DNA from: a virus
DNA: 40,864 nucleotides
Direction: 5' to 3' (one strand)
Virus record (IMG/VR): IMGVR_UViG_3300050821_004871
Location: 1-40,864 of that record
The notes beneath the pieces were generated by a model, which was not told the DNA's origin, made no database searches, and saw only the letters and a program-made list of their open reading frames with translations. A program made the position numbers and the translations under genes. Positions within the stretch are counted from its first letter, which is position 1. The number at the start of each line of letters is the position of its first letter. This document shows positions 21,741 through 30,351 of the stretch, one piece after another.

Positions 21741-21758
21741 TTCCCACAAGGAGCAATA

Positions 21759-22721
21759 ATGCCTCAAACACCAAACGGTGTGTCATCTGGATATAACAGC
21801 GGTCACGTTGATTTATCCGGAGCACCCGCAGCCGATCAAGACTGGGATAGTTTGTTCCCTAACCCAGAATTGCAAACCGCGTTGTCGCCACAAGCGACAC
21901 AGCCTGGAACAAACCCTCAGCAGCAGCCACAAGCAAGTCAGCCCTTCCTGAAAGCAGGAGAGACTGTCTACAACACTGCCGAGGACGCGATCGAAGGCAC
22001 GACCCACAAGGATCAACTGATCGCAAACTATCGTAAGTTTCTAACTGACAACGGAATTGATCCAAACTCTTTGCAGCGGACGGCACAGCCGTCTACCCAG
22101 CCACAAGCTGAACCCGCAAAGAACTCCCAGTACAAGTATTATGGCAACCCTGAATTCTTCGATAAGGTCGCCGATGCTGCGCAGCGTCGCGATCGAGTGG
22201 AGTATGAGCGGCTCATGTCCACCCATACCCAGGAAGCAATCCAGGCTCAGCTCGATCCTTGGCGCGCAACCCTAGCCGAAACGAATCGCTTCCGAGCCAT
22301 TCGTCAAGCAACCGCCGAGACGCCAGACTTCGGAAAGTTCATCGATGGCCCGGGCTACAAGAAGGTCCTCGATAGCTTCCCCTTGTACAAGGAGATGGTC
22401 CAGATAGGTGAGAATGACCCAGTAGCCGCCCAACGTCTACCCGAGGTTTACAAGTCCATGTACCTCATCTACCAGGGCATGAATCAAACCGCTCAGCCAC
22501 AAACTACGACAAGCAACACCCAAGTCACCCCGACTGTGCGACAACAGCCAACCCTTCAACCCTCATCCCTAACTCCGCCCCCGCCCTCTCACAGCACACA
22601 AGGCTGGCAAGATAACAGCTGGCGCGGAAACAAGCCCGTAACAAATGATGCGCGTAAACAGCTCATCCAAGACGGGGACAACAAGTTCAATGGAATGCGT
22701 TTCGAAGATGTCGGTCTGTAA
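21759..22721 (+). CDS. Scaffold-like head assembly protein (320 aa)
   Basis: 320 residues, acidic and rich in Gln, Pro and Thr with disordered ends (QATQPGTNPQQQPQASQPFL; QTTTSNTQVTPTVRQQPTLQ) and a helical centre (about 105-225). Its length, composition and position directly upstream of the major capsid gene are those of a capsid scaffold, which shapes the procapsid and is then released. AAGGAG precedes the ATG. The call rests on context and composition; scaffolds are poorly conserved in sequence. Confidence 0.65.
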   Translation: MPQTPNGVSSGYNSGHVDLSGAPAADQDWDSLFPNPELQTALSPQATQPGTNPQQQPQASQPFLKAGETVYNTAEDAIEGTTHKDQLIANYRKFLTDNGIDPNSLQRTAQPSTQPQAEPAKNSQYKYYGNPEFFDKVADAAQRRDRVEYERLMSTHTQEAIQAQLDPWRATLAETNRFRAIRQATAETPDFGKFIDGPGYKKVLDSFPLYKEMVQIGENDPVAAQRLPEVYKSMYLIYQGMNQTAQPQTTTSNTQVTPTVRQQPTLQPSSLTPPPPSHSTQGWQDNSWRGNKPVTNDARKQLIQDGDNKFNGMRFEDVGL

Positions 22722-22753
22722 TCCACAGCGGGCCCAATCTCAAGGAGAATATA

Positions 22754-23770
22754 GTGAACTATCTTAAGCTATTTACGAACCTCGTGTTCGTCCTCTTCGG
22801 GTTTGGCCCAGACGTCGTAACCGTCACTCTTGGGACTGCTGGAAACGCGGGTTCAACTGCCGCCGAACTGATTACATACATGTCGGCGCGTCTGCTTGAA
22901 GTCGCTGAGTTCAACACCATCCTGGATCAATTCGGCGACAAGCACCCCTTGCCGTCGAACTCCTCGAAGACGATTCGGTTCGTCCGCGAAGAGAAACTCA
23001 CGGTGGCCGCGACTCCCACGCAGTTAACTGAGGGCATCCCCCCGGATGCTGTGGGTCTTACCCTTAACCAAATCGAAGCTACGGTCGAGCAATATGGCTC
23101 GGTCGTGCGGTTGTCTGATCTCGCAGAGATCACAGCTCGTCACAACGTGATCGAGCGGACAATCTACGTCCTAGGTCTGCAAGCGGCAGAAACCTACGAT
23201 CAGCTCATCTTTAACGTGCTCAATGCCGCAACCAACACGTACTATCCTAACAACCGAGCCGGTGACACCAGCTTGCTCGGCTCTGACCTGGTCGGCTACC
23301 CCGACCTGGTTGAACTTGATGCGGCTCTCCAAGATCAAGGTGGACGACCCTTCGAAGGTGGCGAGTATGTTTTCGTCACTCCTCCGCAGGTCTACGCCGG
23401 GCTCCTGAAAGACCCGGACTTCAAGGCCAGCAACCAGTTCCGTGCGCCTGAGAAAATCTGGCGCGGTGAAGTGGGAATGCTTGGCGGGTTCAGAGTAATC
23501 CGCTCGAACTCCCCGGCATTTGCTGCAACCTCGCAGGCTACTGCGGGCCAGTCCAGCAAGGTTTACACCTCGTTCGGAATTGCCCGGTTTGCATTTCAGA
23601 TCAGCGACTTGCAGAACCTGCGCGTCTATGTGGTTGCTCCAGGAGGTCAGCTCGACCCCTTGCAGCAATCGCGGAAGATCGGTTGGAAGTTCGCTTTCAA
23701 GTCGGTCATCACGAACCAGAACTGGATTCGTCGTGTGCGTAGCTCGGGCGCTAACAGCGTCACGAACTAA
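22754..23770 (+). CDS. Major capsid protein, N4-gp56 type
   Basis: 338 residues. After a hydrophobic start it shows the features of the N4-gp56 family: LITYMSARLLEVAEFNTILD (about 39-58), KTIRFVREEKLTVAATPTQL then TEGIPPDA, and QIEATVEQYGSVVRLSDLAE. Later come VTPPQVYAGLLKDPDFKA and a C-terminal basic strand. The protein builds the HK97-fold shell. The GTG start is chosen because AAGGAG stands eight bases upstream. The N-terminal hydrophobic stretch (LFTNLVFVLFGFG) is longer than expected for this family and may be cleaved. A UUCG hairpin follows the gene. Confidence 0.88.
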   Translation: MNYLKLFTNLVFVLFGFGPDVVTVTLGTAGNAGSTAAELITYMSARLLEVAEFNTILDQFGDKHPLPSNSSKTIRFVREEKLTVAATPTQLTEGIPPDAVGLTLNQIEATVEQYGSVVRLSDLAEITARHNVIERTIYVLGLQAAETYDQLIFNVLNAATNTYYPNNRAGDTSLLGSDLVGYPDLVELDAALQDQGGRPFEGGEYVFVTPPQVYAGLLKDPDFKASNQFRAPEKIWRGEVGMLGGFRVIRSNSPAFAATSQATAGQSSKVYTSFGIARFAFQISDLQNLRVYVVAPGGQLDPLQQSRKIGWKFAFKSVITNQNWIRRVRSSGANSVTN

Positions 23771-23777
23771 CTAGGAT

Positions 23778-23795
23778 AGGGGGCTTCGGCCCCCT
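23778..23795 (+). terminator. GC-rich UUCG hairpin after the major capsid gene
   Basis: AGGGGGC, loop TTCG, GCCCCCT: seven perfect base pairs with an extra-stable tetraloop. No T-run follows, so it is more likely a partial terminator or a 3' mRNA-stabilising structure that keeps capsid mRNA abundant relative to downstream genes. Confidence 0.7.
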
Positions 23796-23813
23796 TCCAG
23801 AAAGGTTTACAAC

Positions 23814-24041
23814 ATGGGACATTCATTTGAACAGAGCGGTCCTGGCGACACCATTATCAATATGACTCGCCCGGACGGCCATGCTCAGTTGGATCAGAAA
23901 TACGACAAGGGAATGCGCTCCCCGTGGCTCGGTCAGATCGGCCACCAGGACGCAGGCCTAGTCTCTCCCGAGACTTCTCCCCAGAGCGGCAGCGGCCATA
24001 TGGATTCGGGCTACTCTGGTACAGGAGGCACGGGGGTCTAA
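23814..24041 (+). CDS. Small hypothetical head-region protein (75 aa)
   Basis: 75 residues, Gly/Ser/Asp-rich and flexible (GHSFEQSGPGDTIINMTRPD; SGSGHMDSGYSGTGGTGV). GAAAGG lies upstream of the ATG. It stands right after the capsid gene, where decoration or head-tail proteins are usual. No family recognised. Ends in TAATG. Confidence 0.5.
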   Translation: MGHSFEQSGPGDTIINMTRPDGHAQLDQKYDKGMRSPWLGQIGHQDAGLVSPETSPQSGSGHMDSGYSGTGGTGV

Positions 24042-24400
24042 TGCCAGCTGAAACTAAAGTCGCCGAAAGGCCAACAACTGTCCAGGACTTCCTCAAGACT
24101 CCGAAGGACACGTGGCAGTATGTCACGATCCCGGATGAGGATGTCACGGGCAAGGAACACCCCTCGATTTGGCTGAACAAAGTCGAGTTCTCCAAGGGCC
24201 AGACCTATCAGGTTCCTGGAGTAATTGCTGATTACGTCAAGGGCCGTCTAAAAGCCTTCAACCGATCAGTAACTCGTTTGTTCAGTCCACAGGTAGACCG
24301 TGAAGCTCTCGGGCACGTAGCGATGGGAACCACAGCCCCATCTGCTCCGTCCGGGGATCGACCAGCCTTCGTGGATGCCACCAAGGTAATTACTCTGTGA
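24041..24400 (+). CDS. Hypothetical protein after the capsid gene (119 aa)
   Basis: 119 residues; the start at 24041 is set by the TAATG overlap. It contains a compact segment (TWQYVTIPDEDVTGKEHPSI, then WLNKVEFSKGQTYQVPGVIA) that looks like a small beta domain, and then a linker. It ends in a GTGA overlap with the L,D-transpeptidase-like gene. Possibly a head completion protein; not recognised. Confidence 0.55.
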   Translation: MPAETKVAERPTTVQDFLKTPKDTWQYVTIPDEDVTGKEHPSIWLNKVEFSKGQTYQVPGVIADYVKGRLKAFNRSVTRLFSPQVDREALGHVAMGTTAPSAPSGDRPAFVDATKVITL

Positions 24401-24765
24401 GTTGGACCTGGAAAATCTCGTCCGGCACCCTGCTTAACCAGAACAACATCCCTGTTGCTCATGGCTATGCAGGACATGGCGAAGGCCTGAACAACGCCGC
24501 CATGACAAACGTGCCGGACGTAGGTCCGCTTCCAGCCGGAACCTATACGATCGGCCAACCTCGGGACGATCATCAAGTAGGGGTATTCGCGATGCCCCTG
24601 CTTCCTGATCCTTCGAACGAGATGTTTGGCCGATCAGCCTTCTTTATTCATGGTGATAATCCCGGCCTCAATCATACAGCCAGCGATGGCTGCATCATCT
24701 TGGGCCATCCTGTTCGGGAAGATATCTCCAACTCTGCTGATGATACTCTGATCGTCGAGGTCTAA
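24397..24765 (+). CDS. L,D-transpeptidase-like (DUF2778/Tlde1-type) cell-wall protein
   Basis: 122 residues, about the length of a lone catalytic domain. The core motif is FFIHGDNPGLNHTASDGCII: His85 and Cys99 in the H...S-x-G-C arrangement of the YkuD/Tlde1 fold, preceded by VGPLPAGTYTIG (43-53), a hallmark of DUF2778. Relatives act on peptidoglycan stem peptides by a Cys thioester, either cross-linking or cutting. There is no signal peptide, so it may reach the wall as part of the virion or after holin action. GTG start overlapping the previous stop. It sits in the head/tail gene block, not beside the holin. Confidence 0.7.
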   Translation: MSWTWKISSGTLLNQNNIPVAHGYAGHGEGLNNAAMTNVPDVGPLPAGTYTIGQPRDDHQVGVFAMPLLPDPSNEMFGRSAFFIHGDNPGLNHTASDGCIILGHPVREDISNSADDTLIVEV

Positions 24766-24781
24766 CCCCGTTGGAGCGAGG
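24762..24781 (-). repeat. Dispersed 20-bp element, copy 5 (reverse)
   Basis: The minus strand reads CCTCGC-TCCAACGGGGTTAG. It starts inside the stop codon of the L,D-transpeptidase-like gene and contains the TTG start of the phosphatase gene. With copy 6 it makes an inverted pair around that gene. Confidence 0.7.
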
Positions 24782-25355
24782 AATATTGCTTGTCCGCCAC
24801 GGCAACACGACCTACGACACCAAGGTCGACGCCCTGCTTGATCCTCCCCTGGATCGAGAAGGCATCGAGCGAGTCGAGAGGACCATCGAGTTCCTGGACC
24901 AGTCTCCTTATGACTTCAAGCGAATCATCTCTTCGCCGCTTCAGCGGGCCCTCCTGCTGGCGCAGATGGTCTCCCGGGGGCGCAAGCAAGTCACCACGAA
25001 CAACGCCGCCTTGCCTTGGAACCTCGGGGACTTGATGGGCAAAGAGGGGGCCCTCGTTGGACCCAAGTTGGAATATCTCAAGAACTACCCGGACATCCGG
25101 GCCCCTCATGGGGAGTCCTACCGGACCTTCTACAATCGCTGGTCGGAGTTCCTCCACCGGCTGATGACCTACTCGGAGGTCAAGGGTGAGACCCTGATGG
25201 TCACTACCCACTCCCGGAACATCAACGCCTTGCAGAGCATCATAGGGGGAAATCCAGTGGGGGACGTGCAGGAGACAGCACCAGAGGCCAGTGTAACCTT
25301 CCTCGCCACCAACGGGGTTAGCTGGGACTTCAACATCGTGTGGGACGGTCAATAG
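24771..25355 (+). CDS. Histidine phosphatase superfamily protein
   Basis: 194 residues with the full catalytic set of the phosphoglycerate-mutase-like fold: LLVRHGNT (Arg9, His10, the phospho-accepting His), SSPLQRA (Arg59), the acid near HGES (Glu115) and TTHSRN (His147). The family removes or transfers phosphate on sugars, nucleotides, lipids or proteins; the substrate is not evident. The TTG at 24771 is preferred because it gives a normal first strand, with GAGG about ten bases upstream; a TTG at 24786 is the alternative. The gene lies between virion genes and is bracketed by inverted copies of the dispersed repeat. Confidence 0.78.
   Translation: MERGILLVRHGNTTYDTKVDALLDPPLDREGIERVERTIEFLDQSPYDFKRIISSPLQRALLLAQMVSRGRKQVTTNNAALPWNLGDLMGKEGALVGPKLEYLKNYPDIRAPHGESYRTFYNRWSEFLHRLMTYSEVKGETLMVTTHSRNINALQSIIGGNPVGDVQETAPEASVTFLATNGVSWDFNIVWDGQ
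25301..25321 (+). repeat. Dispersed 20-bp element, copy 6
   Basis: CCTCGC-C-ACCAACGGGGTTAG, inside the end of the phosphatase gene, where it encodes FLATNGVS. It is inverted relative to copy 5, so the arms could pair as a stem of about 18-20 bp enclosing nearly the whole gene. Confidence 0.7.
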
Positions 25356-26024
25356 ATGCAGGTTCAAGACATCGTAAACGCAGTCAGCATAGACACTCGG
25401 CAGGTCCTGACCGCCTCGGGCAATGACGCCAACGTGATCATGAGCTGGACGGACAGGGTTCACAAGGACCTCCTGCATAGTTCTCTGTACATTAATCAGA
25501 ACCTGAACATCACTTCGATCACCACGGCAGTGGCCACAAATGCCTATACGCTGACTCCGCCTTCCAGCATCCGCAGGATCGTAAGCGTTTACGACACCAA
25601 TTTCAATATGAGTTTGACTCCCTCGGATGCTGACTTGGACCAACCTACTCCGACTCAGTCCCGTGTGAATGAAGAACAAGGGCGTTCATCAGGAACAGTA
25701 GCTTTCGCCTCCCCTTATCAAGCTTACAAGTTCGGTGGCATCCCAGAATACTTCCGTTTCATTGCCCCGACGACCTTCATCATCCGCCCTGCTCCCCCTG
25801 ACTTTCCGTGGCTCTCGACCCTCAGCATCACCTACGAGCAATTGGTCTCTGATCTAGAGAACCTCACTGATACCTTGATCATTCCAGACGATGGCCTCGA
25901 TGTTGTAGTGGCTGGCGTCAACTGGATGGCCTTCGCTTACATCGGTCGCCAGCAAGAAGCCATGTCCTGGTTCCAGCTCTATCAGCAGCTCAAGGGCGGC
26001 AACCGCACCGGAGTTATTCGATAA
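25356..26024 (+). CDS. Head-tail adaptor-like protein 1 (222 aa)
   Basis: 222 residues. An N-terminal helical part (QVQDIVNAVSIDTRQVLTAS), a central beta part and a C-terminal helix (VVVAGVNWMAFAYIGRQQEA) match the next gene's ends, so the two are paralogues sharing adaptor architecture. Such proteins form a ring between portal and tail in podoviruses. ATG directly follows the phosphatase stop; it ends at a TAATG overlap. Confidence 0.6.
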   Translation: MQVQDIVNAVSIDTRQVLTASGNDANVIMSWTDRVHKDLLHSSLYINQNLNITSITTAVATNAYTLTPPSSIRRIVSVYDTNFNMSLTPSDADLDQPTPTQSRVNEEQGRSSGTVAFASPYQAYKFGGIPEYFRFIAPTTFIIRPAPPDFPWLSTLSITYEQLVSDLENLTDTLIIPDDGLDVVVAGVNWMAFAYIGRQQEAMSWFQLYQQLKGGNRTGVIR

Positions 26025-27163
26025 TGTCTACGACCGTCCAGCAAATAGTCAACTCCGCTGTAACAGATATCATGAACCAGATCGGGCAAAGCCATCCGAT
26101 CCTACTCGACTATGCCAATCGAATCAGCATGGACATGCTTCGTTCCACGAAGTGGGACTTCCTCCTGTCTGATGTCGAGACCTTCATAACTCGCCAAGGC
26201 GTAACTGCCTATTGGATCGGAGCTACTGGTGGTGCCCCTCAAGGCACCTATGACACCGGGCTCAACCTTACGGATGTCAAGTGGATTCAACATGGGGCTG
26301 TTTACGATCGGTCCAACTATCGGGAACTAGGTTCAGTCGCTGAGGCCCCTGTGTCCTCTGTCCTCGCTTACACTGACGGCACTTCTCGTCCAGGCCGCCC
26401 GGCAGTCTATCGCAACAACGTTGACACTCCATTCACCCTGAACATCTACCCGGCCCCTGACAATCAAAACACCCAAGCCCCGCAGCCCGAACCTCCCTTG
26501 GTCAACATTGTAGCCGGAGGTTCTCTTCCCGCCCGCCTCTACAACCTAGTCACGACCTTTGTAGACGGCCTCGGAGGCGAGTCAACTGCCGCGGCCTACT
26601 CCTCGCCGCTCTACATCCCGGCGAACTTCCTGGCCGTGGTCCAGACCCCCACCACCTTGGTCCCTACAAATGACGCAGGCGTCCCTTATAACTTCTACAA
26701 CGTTTACGCTTCGCAGACATCTTTCCTGCCTCAGAACTCCACTTTACAATCAGCTGTCCCGATTGCTCTAGGCACCAACTGGATCGAGCCAACCAGCGGC
26801 CTGATAACCGTCGGGGTCAATCCTCCTTCCCGAAATGCCGCTGCCACCTACAACGGTTACATCATCCAGTTCCGCTACTACAAGATCGAAACCCCCATTA
26901 CCACCTTTACGCAAGTTATCCAGATTCCAGATCGCTACGCCGATGTAATGATTGCAGGCGTAAACTGGTTGGCCCTGAAGTTCCTTAGCCGCGTTCCCGA
27001 AGCCGCCGAGTGGCTTAGCACCTATCGCACCGGACTCGTTGCCATGGTTCGTGATCGCAATCAGATGAACCGGTTTGCCGATTACATCAGCCCTGATCCT
27101 GCCAGTCTGGGCGGGTTCCTCCCCACGATTGAAACCATCGACCTCAGTCTCTTGACTCCTTAA
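26024..27163 (+). CDS. Head-tail adaptor-like protein 2 (379 aa)
   Basis: 379 residues. Its N-terminus (TTVQQIVNSAVTDIMNQIGQ) and C-terminus (YADVMIAGVNWLALKFLSRV then PEAAEWL) align with those of the preceding protein (AGVNWMAFAYIGRQQEA). In between lies an extra beta-rich domain of about 120 residues (about 150-270, LPARLYNLVTTFVDGLGGES). It therefore looks like an adaptor with an inserted domain. TAATG overlaps on both sides indicate coupled, roughly equal expression with the neighbouring tail genes. Confidence 0.6.
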   Translation: MSTTVQQIVNSAVTDIMNQIGQSHPILLDYANRISMDMLRSTKWDFLLSDVETFITRQGVTAYWIGATGGAPQGTYDTGLNLTDVKWIQHGAVYDRSNYRELGSVAEAPVSSVLAYTDGTSRPGRPAVYRNNVDTPFTLNIYPAPDNQNTQAPQPEPPLVNIVAGGSLPARLYNLVTTFVDGLGGESTAAAYSSPLYIPANFLAVVQTPTTLVPTNDAGVPYNFYNVYASQTSFLPQNSTLQSAVPIALGTNWIEPTSGLITVGVNPPSRNAAATYNGYIIQFRYYKIETPITTFTQVIQIPDRYADVMIAGVNWLALKFLSRVPEAAEWLSTYRTGLVAMVRDRNQMNRFADYISPDPASLGGFLPTIETIDLSLLTP

Positions 27164-30100
27164 TGTCCTGGTACTCCACTCCAATCCAGCCGCTTGATCC
27201 GGTTGTTATCAGTCAACAACCCAAGCCCCCCGTCCGCTACATGCGGGATAACTTCGCGGGCACTGGCCAGAACTCCTACATCAAACCCCCTGCCCAAGAT
27301 CAATCCATGTGGCAGTCCCTGCTCAATGTCATGCCCATTACGCAGGGGGTTTTAAACCAACGCTGGGGATATGTATCTTTCACTAATTCGTTCCAGACCC
27401 AGATACCAGTTATCTCAATCTCGTTCTTCTTTCATTTCTCTCCCGGTTCCCCGAACACCTTTGCAACCGTCAACGTAGCCTCGACTTCTGGGTTGTTCCC
27501 AAACGAAACCATCGTCATTACGGGCAACAGCAATACTCCTTTCAATGGTACTTGGACCATCCTCCAGATTCTTAGCGGCACGCAATTCACGATTAACTTC
27601 TTTGCAACGAAGTCTGAATTTGGCACTGGCGGTGTTATAAACATCACCTCCCCGATCACTGGAGTGAATCGCCTGTATGATTTCCAATCCGACTCACTTG
27701 ACAAGCGAGTGATCATTGCCGCTGGTCTTGGAAACGTCGCAGGCTTTAACGAAGACGGTTCTGTTTACAATCCAAACATCTTTCCTCCAACCTCCACCAC
27801 CGGCACCGTTCGCTCTATAACTTCCCGGAACTATCAATACTTCTGCGACGGATTCAATGCCCTGAATTCCTCGACTCATCTAACCGGAGACTCCTTGAAG
27901 TGGAATGGCGCTTCCTCAGGTGGTGTCTCGAACATTGGTATCCTTAGCACTGATGTCACTACGAACAACTCTGGTGGCGGAACTAGCGGCAATATCTTTG
28001 GACCGAATACCGGAAGTAACGCTTCGGATGTCGCCGCTTCAACGCCCAATCCTTGGACCAACGTAAGCGGAGTCTTCACTAACAATCCTACAACCCCCGC
28101 AGTCGTCTCAATCTATGAGACGGTTAACAGTTTCATAAAACCCGATGGATGCTTTGGCTATTCAATCTCAAACATCCATACGGTGTCTGATGGAATATTA
28201 GCAACCGGGTTTAATTTCAATTCCATCAATGGACAGAGTATCGCAGGCGTTCAAGTAGCCTTAACGTATACTGCTACCGACACTTCCAACAATATCTATC
28301 GATCAAGCGCCAGCCTTATTTCGCAGATGGTTAAGAACAATGTAACCACCGGGAGCAGCACCAGCGGAGCTTTGATCTTAGACGGCGCGGTCCATACCTT
28401 AACTCTCGGCGGTCCCTCTTATCTATGGGGCACTTCTTTTGCCCCTGCGGACATAGTCAATCCGCAATTTGGATGCGAGTTCAATGCGGCAGGGGGCTTT
28501 GGAATTGTTCGTAATTGCAATGACGATGGATCAGGAACAGCTAGCGTAAAAGTCACAGTCTCCTATGTTACGATAACTGTGTTCATCGGAGGGAGCACTG
28601 GAACGTCGTCCAGTAGCGGCAACGGCGTGGGAATCCTTAGTGGAGTCGGGGGCGGAGCAATCAACCTGACCCTCGGGCGCATCTATTATCTGGTCCCCAA
28701 CAACTCCAAGACCGGCCACTTCGGAGACTTGAGTTCTGCTTCTGGGAGTACCGGGGCAGCTACTAATGCTGAGTTCAACCTGATCCTTGCAACCTACAAC
28801 GACCCGCAGGTAGATTACAAGTACGTCCTTGCTACTTCAGATGGGGGCGATCCCAGCATCCTCTACGAGGTCTCAGTTCTAGTTCCTGGGCTGACCATCT
28901 CCTCGTGGGCTATCAATGGTAGCAACCAGGTAACATTTACAGGGGTATTTACCGGCCCTCAATTCGCTGTCGGGTCCACGTTCACAGTCGGTGGTCTAAC
29001 CCACGGCAGCTACATGAACAACTTCTTGTTCACTGTAACAGGAGGTTCAGGCACGACCATCATTGCCAACTTCACCCACACCACCGACTCTGCCACGGAG
29101 ATCGGGATCGCTTCACCCGCCTCAGCGGGCCCCGGGGGAACTACGATCGCAGGCTCGTTCGCCATCCCGAATGGCGTCACTTATGTTGTAGACAACACCC
29201 CTGATCCTGTGCTGGTCCTTGACCAGCCCCTCGTATTCACTGATACCTTCGGGGTTGAATATGGACTCACCCTTAATGACCCGCCCCCCGCTGGCAACTT
29301 GATGATCAAGCATCAAGGTCGGCTGTGGATGGCTGGAGTTCCGGGTGCTACGCACAGCGTGTTCTTCTCGAAGGCTGTCGCAGAGCTTACCCTCCCTAAT
29401 GGCTTCATCGCCGGGAAGTACGAAGAGGCTTGGCCCGGCAGTAATTACTTCGATGTCTCCGATGGAGCTGAGTCTGTTTCTGGCTTCCTGTCCGACGGCA
29501 CCACTCTGTACTTCGGAACCCAGAACCACATCTATCGCCTGCTTGGCAACAGCCCAGCTACCTTTCAGGAACCCCAGATCATCCATCCTGCTGTCGGCCT
29601 CATCAATCAAGAGGTCGCCAAGATCACCTTCCTGCAAGGCGCTCCTTCGGGAGCCATCTGGATGACCCCGGACTTCCGAGTAATGCAGAGCGACTTCAAC
29701 ACCTACGTGGACATCGGGACACCTGTTCAGGACATCCTGAACAGCCTTCAAGTCACGACCCAGTCCCTCGCTCACGCCGCCTTCGTAGCCGACGGGGAGT
29801 TTGAACTCTACATCCTCTCGGTTCCTTATCTCCAGTCCACCTATTGCGACACCATGCTGGTCTTCGACCTTCGCAACCGCCAATGGTACGTGTGGCAGAT
29901 TGCGGGAGGCAGTGAGGCCCTGTTGTTCAACATCACCCAAGGCGGAGTTCCTCAGTGGCTGTTCCTCAATGGGGCTGGCAGCTCCTTGAATATCTTCAGC
30001 TCCGGGGCCACCTCTGACAATGGCACCGTAATCCCAGTTAGCGCCTCGACTACCTGGATGCATCTCGGTGAACCCACCCGTCGCAAACTTCTCAACGAGG

Positions 30101-30351
30101 TTCAAATCTACGGCAACACCACCATGACGATGGATGTTTACGGGGCCAATAACCTAGCAGACTTCACCGCCCCTCGTCCAATCGCCTACAAGCGAACTCT
30201 CCGCGAGAGCCCCTTCGGAGTGTGGACCTTATACTTGACTGGAGATAAGTCCAAGCATCGCTATTACCAGTTCACCTTCCGGTCCAGCAACGGCCAAGTC
30301 CCCTTCCTGGGTTCCTACTCCGTCTCCGTTATCCCGATGGATGACATCTAA
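27163..30351 (+). CDS. Tail nozzle/hub-like protein (1062 aa)
   Basis: 1062 residues, the size and position of podovirus tail nozzle or stabilisation proteins that close the portal channel. The C-terminal third has propeller-like segments: MIKHQGRLWMAGVPGATHSV (about 700), DGTTLYFGTQNHIYRLLG, GAIWMTPDFRVMQSDF, and LVFDLRNRQWYVWQI. The N-terminal 600 residues are Ser/Gly/Thr/Asn-rich and hold two similar Ig-like insertions (TVNVASTSGLFPNETIVITG near 102 and VTFTGVFTGPQFAVGSTFTV near 592). Start in TAATG. Long insertions make it larger than typical relatives. Confidence 0.65.
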   Translation: MSWYSTPIQPLDPVVISQQPKPPVRYMRDNFAGTGQNSYIKPPAQDQSMWQSLLNVMPITQGVLNQRWGYVSFTNSFQTQIPVISISFFFHFSPGSPNTFATVNVASTSGLFPNETIVITGNSNTPFNGTWTILQILSGTQFTINFFATKSEFGTGGVINITSPITGVNRLYDFQSDSLDKRVIIAAGLGNVAGFNEDGSVYNPNIFPPTSTTGTVRSITSRNYQYFCDGFNALNSSTHLTGDSLKWNGASSGGVSNIGILSTDVTTNNSGGGTSGNIFGPNTGSNASDVAASTPNPWTNVSGVFTNNPTTPAVVSIYETVNSFIKPDGCFGYSISNIHTVSDGILATGFNFNSINGQSIAGVQVALTYTATDTSNNIYRSSASLISQMVKNNVTTGSSTSGALILDGAVHTLTLGGPSYLWGTSFAPADIVNPQFGCEFNAAGGFGIVRNCNDDGSGTASVKVTVSYVTITVFIGGSTGTSSSSGNGVGILSGVGGGAINLTLGRIYYLVPNNSKTGHFGDLSSASGSTGAATNAEFNLILATYNDPQVDYKYVLATSDGGDPSILYEVSVLVPGLTISSWAINGSNQVTFTGVFTGPQFAVGSTFTVGGLTHGSYMNNFLFTVTGGSGTTIIANFTHTTDSATEIGIASPASAGPGGTTIAGSFAIPNGVTYVVDNTPDPVLVLDQPLVFTDTFGVEYGLTLNDPPPAGNLMIKHQGRLWMAGVPGATHSVFFSKAVAELTLPNGFIAGKYEEAWPGSNYFDVSDGAESVSGFLSDGTTLYFGTQNHIYRLLGNSPATFQEPQIIHPAVGLINQEVAKITFLQGAPSGAIWMTPDFRVMQSDFNTYVDIGTPVQDILNSLQVTTQSLAHAAFVADGEFELYILSVPYLQSTYCDTMLVFDLRNRQWYVWQIAGGSEALLFNITQGGVPQWLFLNGAGSSLNIFSSGATSDNGTVIPVSASTTWMHLGEPTRRKLLNEVQIYGNTTMTMDVYGANNLADFTAPRPIAYKRTLRESPFGVWTLYLTGDKSKHRYYQFTFRSSNGQVPFLGSYSVSVIPMDDI

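Noticed and set aside
23778-23795. Hairpin after the capsid gene as a full terminator
   Set aside because: No T-run follows, and the next gene starts within 20 bases in the same direction, so complete termination is unlikely; kept only as a stabilising or partial element.
24762-25679. Minus-strand frame of 305 codons
   Set aside because: Opposite the histidine phosphatase and adaptor genes; the plus-strand protein has all catalytic motifs, so the antisense frame is a shadow.
29122-30105. Minus-strand frame of 327 codons
   Set aside because: Opposite the C-terminal third of the nozzle-like protein; no Shine-Dalgarno, and it would be the only leftward gene in 36 kb of rightward genes.
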